From the NCBI RefSeq assembly GCF_002741055.1, contig NZ_CP016809.1:372001-436000 (forward strand): a DNA stretch of 64,000 nt, read 5' to 3'. Below the pieces are notes generated by a model. The model was not told the DNA's origin. It saw nothing but the letters and a program-made list of their open reading frames with translations, and did no database searches. A program made the position numbers and the translations under genes. The DNA is from Paenibacillus ihbetae (GTDB lineage: Bacteria > Bacillota > Bacilli > Paenibacillales > Paenibacillaceae). The number at the start of each line of letters is the position of its first letter. Position 1 is the first letter of the stretch. Positions 52,221 to 61,954 of the stretch are shown here, piece after piece.

Positions 52221-53255
52221 TCATCCAGCCTGAGGTTCAAGCAGCTTCACGACCGTTCCTTCGCGTATGGAGCGATTGCCCGCATTCACGATGGCGACGG
52301 CTTTCTTCCCGTCATACCCGGTTACGTTCGGTGTTCTGTCTTCGATGATGGACTCGATGAAATGCATATCCTCCGCCAGATACGCTTCTTTGTAAAGCGT
52401 TCGCCAGCTTGTCGTGAACGGGCGAATCAGCTGATGATCGGCGCGTACGGTTACCGGTGAATTCCGGCCGGGGTCACCGATGAACATAACGCCTTCCGTG
52501 CCGAGAATCTCGACGCGCGCATCGTAGCCGTACTTTACGGACACCGCGCCATCGATCATTCCCTGGGCTCCGCTCGTTAAGGCTGCGGACAGGACCACAT
52601 TATCGTAAAAATCAGGATAGCGGTCTGCGGCCTGCGGGCAGCGATAGTTAGCGGCCATCGCATACACCGATGCGATCTCCGATCCGGACAGCCAGCGCAG
52701 CGTATCGATGTCGTGGCTGTTGACTTCGGCCAGCGGGCCATTGCTCTTGGCAAGGTCATACATCCATTCTTGCGGAACGCTCGGGCCGCGGGTGAGCGAT
52801 TTGATCAGCACCACGTCGCCGATCCTTCCGGCATCGATCTGGCGCTTCGCCTCGATGAAGGAAGGATCGAACCGCCGCATGAAGCCGATCTGCAGCTTGA
52901 CGCCGGCCTGCTTGCATGCCTCGATCATGTCATCGCACTCCTGCTCGTTCATCGCCATCGGCTTCTCGCACAGCACATGCTTGCCCGCAGCAGCTGCTGC
53001 CACGACAAGGTCGCGGTGATATATGGTCGGCGTTACGACGATAACCGCTTGAATCCGCTGATCCTCCATGGCTTGCCGGTAATCGGTATAATAGGTATCG
53101 ATTTCAAGCTCCTCCGCCGCCCGCTTAGCCGCGTCCTCCAACGGATCGACCACCGCGATCAGCCGTGCATACGGCACGCTGCGGCGGAAATTCGCCGCAT
53201 GGATCATGCCGGCCCGCCCTGCGCCGATGACGCAGACGCCAATGAATGAAGCCAT
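52221..53255 (-). CDS. Gfo/Idh/MocA oxidoreductase (inositol dehydrogenase-like)
   Basis: The 344-residue protein has the NAD(P) motif VCVIGAGRAGMIHAANF, CEKPMAMNEQECDDM, IGFMRRFDPSF and the NSHDIDTLRW block typical of myo-inositol 2-dehydrogenase-like members. It oxidises a ring hydroxyl of a sugar or inositol with NAD. In an operon with a GH78 and an ADH, it may oxidise the rhamnose or another released sugar. Substrate not certain. Confidence 0.87.
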   Translation of the reverse strand: MASFIGVCVIGAGRAGMIHAANFRRSVPYARLIAVVDPLEDAAKRAAEELEIDTYYTDYRQAMEDQRIQAVIVVTPTIYHRDLVVAAAAAGKHVLCEKPMAMNEQECDDMIEACKQAGVKLQIGFMRRFDPSFIEAKRQIDAGRIGDVVLIKSLTRGPSVPQEWMYDLAKSNGPLAEVNSHDIDTLRWLSGSEIASVYAMAANYRCPQAADRYPDFYDNVVLSAALTSGAQGMIDGAVSVKYGYDARVEILGTEGVMFIGDPGRNSPVTVRADHQLIRPFTTSWRTLYKEAYLAEDMHFIESIIEDRTPNVTGYDGKKAVAIVNAGNRSIREGTVVKLLEPQAG

Positions 53256-53315
53256 ATCTTGAATCCTCGCTTTCGTTTGTTTTTGGTTGGATGTTCGGGG
53301 TTATCCCGCCGATCC

Positions 53316-56015
53316 TTATGGTTTGACGGCATCCTTGGTTATGATGAATTCGTGATCGCCGGGGCCGGCTTCAAGGAGACGGCGTTCCGAGCCGCGAACG
53401 TCATCCGGATGGCGAAGGGCAATAACAGCAGCTGCATGGGAAGGAATCGTAACCTGAAGTCGCAGGTCATCGCCTTCTTTCCGCCATGCGGATCGAATCC
53501 TGCCCTTGACGGTATCGAGCGACACGTCGACCCAATCGAGTCCGCTTGGGTAACAAGGCTCGAAACGTATTCGTTCATAGCCCGGCAGCATTGGGCGAAT
53601 GCCTCCAAGGCGGGTATAGAAGGATACCCCGATTCCCCCGAACATCGCATGGTCATGCGAATGCATCGCTCCCTTGGCACTCCACTGTTCCCAAAGGGTC
53701 GTCGCCCCTTGCTCGATTTGGTACCCGAAGCCCGGGTATTGCTTTTGGGTCAAAAGTTCATAAGCGAGATCGATATAGCCGTGGTCGGCCAGCACATCCA
53801 GCAAGTACCTCGTGCCGTAGATTCCCGTATGAAGTCGGTTGTTTTTCCCATGAATTGCATCGACCAGCCGCTGTACAGACATCCGGGCCGCTTCGCCCGA
53901 TACCAGCCCGAGCGCAAGCGGCATCAGCTGGGCCGTCTGGGATCCGCTTCCGAATAGGCCGTTCCCGCGGCCAAAAGCCTTGTGAAATGATATACGAATC
54001 TCGTGTGCCAACTTTTCGTACGCGCGGCATTCCTCCGCCAATCCCAATACGCCGGCGGTTTTGGATACAATCGTTGCCTGCTGGTAATACAGGGCCGTAT
54101 TGACAAGCTCCACTTCGTGAAAATAGTGCTCCCAGCCGTCTTCATTCGGCGCACACCAGTCCCCAAACCCGTCCTTCACGATTCCCTCCGGCCATCTATC
54201 GGCCAGCAGCTCCATATAGGCTTTCATCGAAGGGTAGCTCGCTGCAAGTGCGTCTTGATCGCCGTAATGCCAATATAAATGCCAAGGCAGCGTAATTTTA
54301 TCCCCGCTCCAATCGGGATTCGTATCGCTGTCCGCAATATCGTCCAGCCATTTTCGATAATAGTGGCGCATATCGAAATTGTGCATGCCCATCTCTTCCA
54401 CGACCGCCGAATCCATCAAGCAGGGCGTACGTTCATCCCGCTGGCAGCAATCGGTTGGAATGCTGACCAGGTTGTTCAGAAAGGACCACCGAATATTGCT
54501 ATGGAGCCGGTTCAGCATGGGGTCAGAGCAGGAGAACGTTCCCGTTTCGCGCACATCCGCATGAATAGGAATCGCCTGGATCACAGCAGGCTCGATTCCC
54601 CCGCTGATCTCGACATAGCGGAAACCGTGATACGTAAATCGCGGCTCGTAAAATTCCGTCTCTCCGCCGCGCAGGATGTATGCATCCTTGGCCTCGGCGC
54701 GGCGGTTCGTCCAAGGGTCGATGTTTCCTTCGGCATCCGCCAGTTCGCTGTAGCGAATCGTGATTATGCTGCCGGCGTTACCGGACACCCCAAGCCTGAT
54801 CCATCCTGCCAGATTCTGGCCGAAATCGTATACGAGGACGCCGTCTCGGGGACGTTGAACGCTTACCGGTTCGATAGGCTCCCATGCCCTGACAGGGGGC
54901 TGCCTATTCGGCTTCAGCATGCCCTGCGGCGGGTCGGCCAGAACGACCGGGCCCCAATGGTGATCCGCATACAAGGCCGAATCCCAGCCCCATGGCATTT
55001 GGCGGCCGTCGAAGGTCTCCCCGTCATAAATATCGTTTTCCAAAATAGGGCTATATGAGGTTTTCCAGGATTCGTCCGACGCGATCCGCGTGCTGCTGCC
55101 GTCTGCGAGCTCCAGATCCAGCTCCAGGATAAACGCTTTATCCCGCTTCCACTTCCATCCCCACCGGGAGTAGTTCATATTGTAGCCGTTGCCTAGCCAT
55201 ACGCCGATCACGTTGTCTCCGTCTTGAACTGCGGAAGACGCATCATACACGTCATATAACATCAAACGTTCGTATGGGCTATTGGCGGGCGATAACACTC
55301 TGTTCTCCAGCTTGCGGCCGTTGATGTGGAGTTCGTACCACCCGATGGCATACATTCGGACTGTCGCCCGCGTAACGCCGGCGGGCAGCCGGAACTCCTT
55401 TCGGAACATCGGGCTGTCCGCAGGCACCGGGTCTTCGCATAGGGCAATAGCATGCCCTTCGAGTCTTAATCCCGTGCCCGAGGCATCGATCCCGCCGGCG
55501 GTGAACTGGATCGTGCCCGGATCATAGAAGCAGTTGACATACAGCGACCTCCCGTCCGCATCCATCACCCGAAGTTTTCGGTAAACGGCCTTGTTTCCTT
55601 CCCCGGTATAAAATCCAATCGTACCCTCCCGGCATAAGGCATCGCATGTGAAAGCAAGGCGTCCGTTCAGGTGAAGAAGAACCCGATCCTCCAGATGAGC
55701 GACGGTAACATGGATGCTTGAAGGCAGTTCACTCAGTTCCGGTGCATGGACGCTGCCGAGCACGCGCCTTGTGCCGTACTCTACGGCGTACAGCATAACC
55801 GTCTGGCTCCGCGTATCCAGCTCGCAGCCCAGGTGATCTTCATGTCCTCGGTAATCGAACAACAGCCCTGCTCCGCCCTCTTCAATGGTGATTTCTACAT
55901 CCACGGCATAGCCGTACCAGTTCATATGGGACTGAACAGGTCTCGTGATCCAGCTAGCACTCCATCCTCCGTATGTGTCAGGGAATGCGTTAGAATCAGT
56001 CCATGATGATGCCAC
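53316..56015 (-). CDS. GH78 alpha-L-rhamnosidase
   Basis: The 899-residue protein has a GH78 layout: an N-terminal beta-sandwich region, the Bac_rhamnosid_N-like domain with AIGWYELHINGRKLENRVLSPANSPYERLMLYDVYD, and the (alpha/alpha)6 catalytic domain. The general acid Glu528 lies in TDCCQRDERTPCLMDSA and the base Glu in TTLWEQWSAKGAMHSHDHAMFGGIG. It removes terminal alpha-L-rhamnose from glycans. There is no signal peptide, so it acts inside the cell on imported oligosaccharides. The start is GTG with GGGAG upstream. Confidence 0.9.
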   Translation of the reverse strand: MASSWTDSNAFPDTYGGWSASWITRPVQSHMNWYGYAVDVEITIEEGGAGLLFDYRGHEDHLGCELDTRSQTVMLYAVEYGTRRVLGSVHAPELSELPSSIHVTVAHLEDRVLLHLNGRLAFTCDALCREGTIGFYTGEGNKAVYRKLRVMDADGRSLYVNCFYDPGTIQFTAGGIDASGTGLRLEGHAIALCEDPVPADSPMFRKEFRLPAGVTRATVRMYAIGWYELHINGRKLENRVLSPANSPYERLMLYDVYDASSAVQDGDNVIGVWLGNGYNMNYSRWGWKWKRDKAFILELDLELADGSSTRIASDESWKTSYSPILENDIYDGETFDGRQMPWGWDSALYADHHWGPVVLADPPQGMLKPNRQPPVRAWEPIEPVSVQRPRDGVLVYDFGQNLAGWIRLGVSGNAGSIITIRYSELADAEGNIDPWTNRRAEAKDAYILRGGETEFYEPRFTYHGFRYVEISGGIEPAVIQAIPIHADVRETGTFSCSDPMLNRLHSNIRWSFLNNLVSIPTDCCQRDERTPCLMDSAVVEEMGMHNFDMRHYYRKWLDDIADSDTNPDWSGDKITLPWHLYWHYGDQDALAASYPSMKAYMELLADRWPEGIVKDGFGDWCAPNEDGWEHYFHEVELVNTALYYQQATIVSKTAGVLGLAEECRAYEKLAHEIRISFHKAFGRGNGLFGSGSQTAQLMPLALGLVSGEAARMSVQRLVDAIHGKNNRLHTGIYGTRYLLDVLADHGYIDLAYELLTQKQYPGFGYQIEQGATTLWEQWSAKGAMHSHDHAMFGGIGVSFYTRLGGIRPMLPGYERIRFEPCYPSGLDWVDVSLDTVKGRIRSAWRKEGDDLRLQVTIPSHAAAVIALRHPDDVRGSERRLLEAGPGDHEFIITKDAVKP

Positions 56016-56055
56016 GTTAGCTTGCTCCCTTCATTTCATCGCTTCGTTGTACTGC

Positions 56056-58968
56056 TCATTTGCTTGTTATCCCAGCCGGCGCCCCTTGCGCGTTCCATGC
56101 TCTGACGATGATATCTTGAAGACTGCGATCCGGGTCCGCTTCGAATAAAACCACCCGCTCTTCACCCGGAAACAAACCGAAATCGTTGTCGTCAAGATAA
56201 CAATCCCCTTCCTCCGGGAAATGCTCGAGGATCACGCGAATGGCTGGCCGCTCACCGGAATTGCGTATCCGGAAGCGTCCTAACCTGCCCTTTCTTTCAA
56301 TGGACCATTCAAGTGAAGTCTCCGGAAGGCTCTTCAGAGGGGAATCGGTTAATCCGGCATATAATTCGAAAGCCTTTACCGCGAGTTCTCCCGGATACTC
56401 GTTGTCCCGATGAGTATGACGCTGCTCAAATTCCAGCAGCTCGGCAAGCTTCGATCTGGCATTGAACCAGTACCATTGATCGGACAGCAGCGTTCCATCC
56501 TCCTTATGCAAGGTAACAGCCGCAATCAACGGCTGGATGGATTCCGCGGACGGCAAGGCATACAGGATCCGGTCAACCTGAAACGCAGACCCGGCCTGAA
56601 GCGAAACGTTGTCGTAGCTGCGCGACAGCATGACATTCAGCGAGCTGTCGTAGAGGACGAAGGAAATCCTCGCTCCCTTGAGTCCGGTCAATGTATCGCT
56701 TATCGCATAGAGATCGGCCGTAAAGGATTCGCCTGGAAGCCAGCCGTCGCTCTTCCCGTAAACGAGAAACGCGTTCTGCGGCCGGCACGCTTGCTTCGCC
56801 CGATAATAGGACAGCTTAGGCGCGCCGTAGAAATCGACGACGCCCCAAGAATGACCGGGAAACAAATCCGTCAATTTGTAATACCAGAAACCGGTCTTCC
56901 CGTGCCCGGCTCCGGCCCGCTGAACATCCGCCGTGAACCGGATCGAATCGCCCTGGGCTGTCTGGGAATATGCAATGTACGCATCCCAGGTGGTGATCGG
57001 ACCGTAGGCGGCGTAGCGCATCACCTTAATGACATCCTTCAGGCCGAATTGATGAAGGTGGGCCATCCAGCCGCGGCTGTCTTCCATAGGCGGGAAAGCC
57101 TCAAGCTCCTCTTCGGGCAAGAACCTTATGCAGCTGGAGCGGCTGGTCATGCTTGGGATGCCGAACTCGCCGTAGAACACGGAAGGCATGGCGAGTGTCG
57201 CGGCGTCCAGCGGTTCCCCGCCATGATATACGTTCCAGTTATGGACGCTGCCGCCCCATGGATCGGTGCGATGGAACGGCCGTGACGGGTCCAGCTGCCG
57301 GCAGCGCCTGCCGACAAGAAATAAGCCCTCGTCCGCGCCGCCGTGCACACCGTTCTCATTGCCGCCGCCCCACATGACAAGCGACGGGTGATTTCGCAGC
57401 GATTTGACCGATTGGGTGACTTGCCGGTCGATTACGCCCAGATCGGTATACGGGGAGTCAGGAGGTCCCCAGCATAACGGAAATTCCTGATAAACCATAA
57501 TGCCTTTCTCATCGCATAGGCGATAGAAATAATCGCCTTCCACCAGTCCTCCGCCCCAGGCACGCAGCATCTGCACATGCCCGCGGCGCGCAAGCTCAAG
57601 CAATCGCTCATACGTCTCCTCGCTCTGCTCGAGCATCGGGTCCGGCCAACACCAGTTGGCTCCCTTGATGAACATCGGCACACCGTTAATTACAAACTGC
57701 CAGCGGTAGTGCTCATGCGGCTTCGCATCTTTGGCTGGCTCCATTTCAATCGTGCGGACGCCGAACACTGTGGACGCGCCCGCTATCCGTACCTTGCCTT
57801 GCACAGCACCCTGGTGCTCCTTCTCCTGAAGACCTGCCGTCAGCGTTAGACAATACAAGGCCTGCTCTCCATATCCGGCCGGCCACCACAGACAGGGTGC
57901 GGGCAGCGTTACCTCCGTCCGAAACCGGTGCTTGCCGTAAGCAATCTCAACATGATTGCGGAAACGATGCTTCGCATCCGGCCGGCTTCCTTCCCCCTCG
58001 GTCCCTTCTCCAAGCTGAAGCACGCCTTCTATCGCAATGTCCGCTCGCTGCTCCAGCCTGCTGTCCACGGTATATTCAATGCACAGCCTCGCCTCGTCCG
58101 GGCTGATCGACATCGTCGCGACATAAGGGTCCCTGATCGCGATCTCAGGCTCAACACGGACGGTGACGTCCCGCCATATTCCCATCGAGATCAGATGTCC
58201 GTAATGCCAGCCGAAGCCGGGGCTTCCCTTCAGCAATCCGTTCCAGGTTTGCGGGGCCGGGTCGATCCGCACGACGAGCTCGTTAGGCTTGCCGAATTGA
58301 GCCAGTCCGGTAATATCCAGCTCGGGGCCGCCAAACATGCCTTTGTGATGACCGAGGGACATGCCGTTCACGAAGACCGTTCCCGAATAATCGATTCCGT
58401 CAAAACGAAGCGTGAGCTGCCGGCCCCTCCATTCTTCCGGCAGGTTGAAGGTCTTCGCAAACCACCATTCCCGCTGTTCGACACGCGTCCTGCGGAACCA
58501 CAACGGGAACTCCTTCGGCTCCCCATGCTCCTCCAGCTCGTCGATCATGTTGGTGTTCCAGTTCGGGTCGGGCAGAAGTCCCGACGAGACAAGCGCCCGC
58601 TGCACCGTCGTCGGTACGGTTACCTTGTGCCAGCTGCTGCGGTCAACACCGGGCTCGTACCAGCGCTCCTCCATTCCCCGGCTGGCTGTGGATGCTCTGC
58701 CGAACCAGCCGGTGGACGGCGCCGGCTCGCCCGGGTCCGCCGGTTCGGAATCCAGCATGCGCCACGATCCCGACAAAGACATCACTTCTGCATGAGATGC
58801 GGACAGGTCCGCTTGCGGCAGCATTGTAGCAACGCTGCGGACCGGGATGCGACTCTCGGCTTCAAGAAGCGCATCGCCGTGCAGGGAAGACCGGGAGAAA
58901 GCTTCATCCTGCAGCTCATCAAGATAAACCTTCCCGGGTTGCGGCCGGTAATAATGAATGTCTGCCAT
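56056..58968 (-). CDS. GH2-family glycoside hydrolase (beta-mannosidase/exo-glucosaminidase-like)
   Basis: The 970-residue protein has the GH2 order: sugar-binding sandwich (WWFAKTFNLPEEWRGRQLTLRFDGIDYSGTVFVNG), immunoglobulin-like domain, and a TIM barrel with acid/base Glu538 in WGGGNENG and nucleophile Glu601 in FYGEFGIPS. AWGGGLVEGDYFYRLCDEKGIMVYQEFP resembles beta-mannosidases. There is no signal peptide, so it is cytoplasmic. It would cleave a beta-linked sugar from the oligosaccharide after import. AGGAGG precedes the ATG. Exact specificity cannot be read. Confidence 0.88.
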   Translation of the reverse strand: MADIHYYRPQPGKVYLDELQDEAFSRSSLHGDALLEAESRIPVRSVATMLPQADLSASHAEVMSLSGSWRMLDSEPADPGEPAPSTGWFGRASTASRGMEERWYEPGVDRSSWHKVTVPTTVQRALVSSGLLPDPNWNTNMIDELEEHGEPKEFPLWFRRTRVEQREWWFAKTFNLPEEWRGRQLTLRFDGIDYSGTVFVNGMSLGHHKGMFGGPELDITGLAQFGKPNELVVRIDPAPQTWNGLLKGSPGFGWHYGHLISMGIWRDVTVRVEPEIAIRDPYVATMSISPDEARLCIEYTVDSRLEQRADIAIEGVLQLGEGTEGEGSRPDAKHRFRNHVEIAYGKHRFRTEVTLPAPCLWWPAGYGEQALYCLTLTAGLQEKEHQGAVQGKVRIAGASTVFGVRTIEMEPAKDAKPHEHYRWQFVINGVPMFIKGANWCWPDPMLEQSEETYERLLELARRGHVQMLRAWGGGLVEGDYFYRLCDEKGIMVYQEFPLCWGPPDSPYTDLGVIDRQVTQSVKSLRNHPSLVMWGGGNENGVHGGADEGLFLVGRRCRQLDPSRPFHRTDPWGGSVHNWNVYHGGEPLDAATLAMPSVFYGEFGIPSMTSRSSCIRFLPEEELEAFPPMEDSRGWMAHLHQFGLKDVIKVMRYAAYGPITTWDAYIAYSQTAQGDSIRFTADVQRAGAGHGKTGFWYYKLTDLFPGHSWGVVDFYGAPKLSYYRAKQACRPQNAFLVYGKSDGWLPGESFTADLYAISDTLTGLKGARISFVLYDSSLNVMLSRSYDNVSLQAGSAFQVDRILYALPSAESIQPLIAAVTLHKEDGTLLSDQWYWFNARSKLAELLEFEQRHTHRDNEYPGELAVKAFELYAGLTDSPLKSLPETSLEWSIERKGRLGRFRIRNSGERPAIRVILEHFPEEGDCYLDDNDFGLFPGEERVVLFEADPDRSLQDIIVRAWNAQGAPAGITSK

Positions 58969-59077
58969 GTTGCCTCCTATTTGGGTTTCATAAGGTCAGA
59001 TTTTTTATATTTCTTGCTCGATCTAACGGAATCGGATCACTCGAATCGTCTTTTTCCTGCTTCCCGTTTGAAGTGGA

Positions 59078-59118
59078 AAGGCTGCCCCCGATCATCGTTG
59101 ATGAGCGAAGGACAGCCT
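59078..59118 (-). terminator. Weak hairpin after the acetyl esterase gene
   Basis: AGGCTGTCC and GGGCAGCCT arms on the minus strand with a TTTCC tail. It may reduce transcription into the GH2 gene. Confidence 0.4.
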
Positions 59119-59123
59119 CTTCC

Positions 59124-60083
59124 TTATGGATTCAGCAAAAATTGCATCACCTTGTCGTTGGCCGCCGGCAAATGCTCGTGCCCGTAGTCCGGATAGATGA
59201 CAAGCTGTTTCTTTGCCGTCATTTTGTTATAGGCTGCAAATTGCGTAGAAGGCGGACAGACCGTATCCATGAGACCGACCAGCATCAAAACCTCGCCGCG
59301 GATACGTTCTGCAAGAAACTGCAAATCGATATAACCAAGCTTCGTGAACATTTCCTCCTCACGCTCATGAAGCGGGTCATGATAGCGGAAGAAGGTCCGC
59401 AGTTCTTGGTATGCATCCTTGGCCAGATCTATTTCCCACACCCTCTTGTAATCGCATAGGAATGGAAACACCGCGGCAAGCTTGCGGATTCGCGGCTCCA
59501 GTGCCGCACAGGCGAGCGTGAGCGCTCCTCCTTGTGATCCGCCGGTGGCATACACGCGGGAAACATCGGTCTCCGGCAGCTCGAAGGCCACTCTGGCAAG
59601 CTGGGCCGTATCCAGGAAAATTTGCCGGAACAACAGCTGGTCGGGATGATCATCCAATCCCCGAACGATGTGGCCGTTCAAGGTCGTCCCTTTTACCCCT
59701 CCGGTATCCTCGGAAAGTCCTCCCTGCCCCCGGCAGTCCATGGCCAGCACGGAATAGCCGAGTGACACGTAGCTTAGCTTGTCGCTCCAATCCCCTGCGT
59801 TCCCGCTGTACCCGTGGAATAACAATACGGCGGGATGCGGTTGTTCCAGGTCTCTAGGCCGCAAATACTTGGCATGGATTCGCGCACCCCTGACGCCGTT
59901 GTAATACATATCGAAGCACTCCGCTTGCGGCGTCTGAAAGTCGCTCGCAACCAGCTCGACCATCGGCTCGACGCTGCGAAGCTCCATAAGCGCCCGGTCC
60001 CAATACGCATCGAAGTCCGCCGGCTTCGGATTCGTTCCTTGGTACTGCCGCAGCTCCGCAAGCGGCATATCAATCATTGGCAT
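59124..60083 (-). CDS. CE7-family acetyl esterase (cephalosporin-C deacetylase-like)
   Basis: The 319-residue protein (ATG start; a TTG three codons earlier is possible) is an AXE1-type esterase: MPMIDMPLAELRQYQGTNPKPADFDAYWD, LLFHGYSGNAGDW, DCRGQGG, the nucleophile elbow GGSQGG (Ser183), Asp273 in GLMDTVCPPST and His302 in DYGHEHLP. The family removes acetyl groups from acetylated sugars and antibiotics and acts in the cytoplasm on short oligosaccharides. It lies next to the importer genes, so it would deacetylate the imported glycan. Confidence 0.9.
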   Translation of the reverse strand: MPMIDMPLAELRQYQGTNPKPADFDAYWDRALMELRSVEPMVELVASDFQTPQAECFDMYYNGVRGARIHAKYLRPRDLEQPHPAVLLFHGYSGNAGDWSDKLSYVSLGYSVLAMDCRGQGGLSEDTGGVKGTTLNGHIVRGLDDHPDQLLFRQIFLDTAQLARVAFELPETDVSRVYATGGSQGGALTLACAALEPRIRKLAAVFPFLCDYKRVWEIDLAKDAYQELRTFFRYHDPLHEREEEMFTKLGYIDLQFLAERIRGEVLMLVGLMDTVCPPSTQFAAYNKMTAKKQLVIYPDYGHEHLPAANDKVMQFLLNP

Positions 60084-60128
60084 GTCGGACAAATTCCTTT
60101 CTTCGCTGATTCGTGTTCCGCGTTTCGC

Positions 60129-61871
60129 TTACAGTCCGTGAGCTGCCCGCAATTTGGCAACTTCCTCGTTGTACCATTTTGTGAAATCATCTGCACCCGC
60201 CTTCCGGAATGCTTCCAGCGCCGTTTGCTTATTCGCTTCAAAGGCCGCCTCGTCCTTGGACAATATGATTTTTGCCGCTTCGCGGGCGGCAAGCTCCTTC
60301 AGCTCGGCTTCCTTCTTCTTGAGATCGTCGCTGAGCGTGACGCCAGGCACCGTGTTGCGCTTGATGATTTCCTCATCGGACATGCCGTCCATCCAGGACG
60401 TGAACGTTCTGAGTTTGCCTTCCTCGATCTGCTTCTTGAACACTTCCCCGGCATAGGAAGCACCGAAATATTCCGCGAAGTCTTTCTCCAGCGTGGTCGC
60501 TGCCTTGGACAGCGCCTCTTCGGACGTGAAGAGATCCACCGGCTGACCGTCGTTCGGATTGATCATGTCGCTGCCAAGACCGATGATATTCCGGTCCAAG
60601 GACAGTCCCGTTGCCTCGTATGGCGCACCGCCTGCCGCTTTAAGCGCAAGCGTCTCCTCCGTCGGTGTCGGCTTTCCGTCAACCTTGCTCCAATGGGTGC
60701 CTTCAATGCCGTTATACATCGTTCTCGCTCCCTCATACGAAAAGATATAGTTCAGGAAATCCATCGCTTTCTCCGGGTGCTTCGAGCTCTTGGAAATGCT
60801 GTAGGCCTTATCCTGCCAGCCCAGCGGGTTGACGGCTCCGGTCCATGCCATTTTGCCGGCAGGAACCACAAGATATCCTTTGCCTTTGTCCGCGTTCTGG
60901 GAGTTATAATCCCCCATTGCCCACGTCGCCGGTCCGACAACGATCTGCCCCGCCGTTGCTTTTGCCATATAATCGTTGTTCTTCATGGTCAGCGAATCAG
61001 GATCCAGCAGCCCTCTGCGATGCGCCTTATTGTAGAAATCCATCGCCACCCAGAAATTGGACGATTCATCTGTCAGCACGCTGATAAACTCATGCCCGCC
61101 AACGGTTGCAGCCGTCAAATCGCTCGTCGCGCCGGACATCTCGGTAAAGATAAGCGGCGGAATCAAGTAAGGCCACAAGCCCCAGTCCTGCCACATCGAA
61201 ACGCCGTACACCTTCTTGCCGTCCTCGGTTTGCGGATGCTTCTGTACAATTTGATCGACAACGTCGAGCAGATCGTCCATCGTACCGATCGGAGGCGCGC
61301 CGATCTCCTTGTACCAATCCCACCGGATCGTAGGCCCGATCGTGATCGGTGCAATCGACTCTCCCGGCTTGGATTGAACCTGGGGCGGCAGGAAATACAG
61401 CTTGCCGGTTCCGTTGCTCCAGTTCTTTCTGCTGTAGTCGACGACGGTTGGGATATTGGCGGTGATATCCTTTCCGTGCTCTGCCAGCATATCGTCCATC
61501 GGGATGATCAGGTCGCCTTCGATCAGCTGCTTCTGGAACTTATTGACGTCCGTACGGACGATATCCGGCAGATCGCCGCCCGCCAGCAGTACGTTGAATT
61601 TATTTTCGTCTGCCTCCACGTACTCGATCTTGACGCCGATCTTATCGGCGATTTCTTTGACGACAGCGCTGTCCTGATGGCTGTTCCATTTCGCTCCCGT
61701 TTCCATGACCAGGACGCGCAGGGTGACCGGCCCTTTCTCCGAGCTTTCCTGTTCCCCGGCGGTTTGGCCCGGATCCGTAGTTCCGCTTGACCCGTTTGAG
61801 CATGCGGACAGCAGCAAGGCTGAAATCATGAGCATGACGAGCGAATAACGGAACGCTTTACGTTTTCTCAT
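60129..61871 (-). CDS. Solute-binding lipoprotein of a carbohydrate ABC transporter (LplA-like)
   Basis: A type II signal peptide is clear: basic start, hydrophobic core and lipobox LLSAC with Cys24 as the lipid-anchored residue, then a Gly/Ser/Thr linker. The mature 557 residues are a family 1 sugar-binding fold, in the large LplA-type class that serves YtcP/LplB permeases. It would catch an oligosaccharide outside the membrane. It follows the two permease genes, with a hairpin in the gap that may raise its transcript level. No ATPase gene is present here; such systems share MsmK. Confidence 0.9.
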   Translation of the reverse strand: MRKRKAFRYSLVMLMISALLLSACSNGSSGTTDPGQTAGEQESSEKGPVTLRVLVMETGAKWNSHQDSAVVKEIADKIGVKIEYVEADENKFNVLLAGGDLPDIVRTDVNKFQKQLIEGDLIIPMDDMLAEHGKDITANIPTVVDYSRKNWSNGTGKLYFLPPQVQSKPGESIAPITIGPTIRWDWYKEIGAPPIGTMDDLLDVVDQIVQKHPQTEDGKKVYGVSMWQDWGLWPYLIPPLIFTEMSGATSDLTAATVGGHEFISVLTDESSNFWVAMDFYNKAHRRGLLDPDSLTMKNNDYMAKATAGQIVVGPATWAMGDYNSQNADKGKGYLVVPAGKMAWTGAVNPLGWQDKAYSISKSSKHPEKAMDFLNYIFSYEGARTMYNGIEGTHWSKVDGKPTPTEETLALKAAGGAPYEATGLSLDRNIIGLGSDMINPNDGQPVDLFTSEEALSKAATTLEKDFAEYFGASYAGEVFKKQIEEGKLRTFTSWMDGMSDEEIIKRNTVPGVTLSDDLKKKEAELKELAAREAAKIILSKDEAAFEANKQTALEAFRKAGADDFTKWYNEEVAKLRAAHGL

Positions 61872-61894
61872 TCATGAACCCTCCTGTACATGAT

Positions 61895-61928
61895 TTTTAT
61901 AAATTATCGGCGGCACGCGCCGGATAAT
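61895..61928 (-). terminator. Intercistronic hairpin before the solute-binding protein gene
   Basis: On the minus strand ATTATCCGGCG and CGCCGATAAT arms with one bulge, followed by a T-rich stretch. It may stabilise the downstream binding-protein mRNA or act as a partial terminator. Confidence 0.45.
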
Positions 61929-61954
61929 CCATTTGGATGAAGCATCCGGGGACG

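Noticed and set aside
57928..59187. 419-codon plus-strand open frame opposite the GH2 gene.
   Set aside because: It has no ribosome binding site and no family. The GH2 catalytic motifs are on the other strand.
59835..61790. 651-codon plus-strand open frame opposite the solute-binding lipoprotein.
   Set aside because: Despite its length it is Arg/His/Leu-rich without domains and lies across two genes with clear motifs on the other strand.
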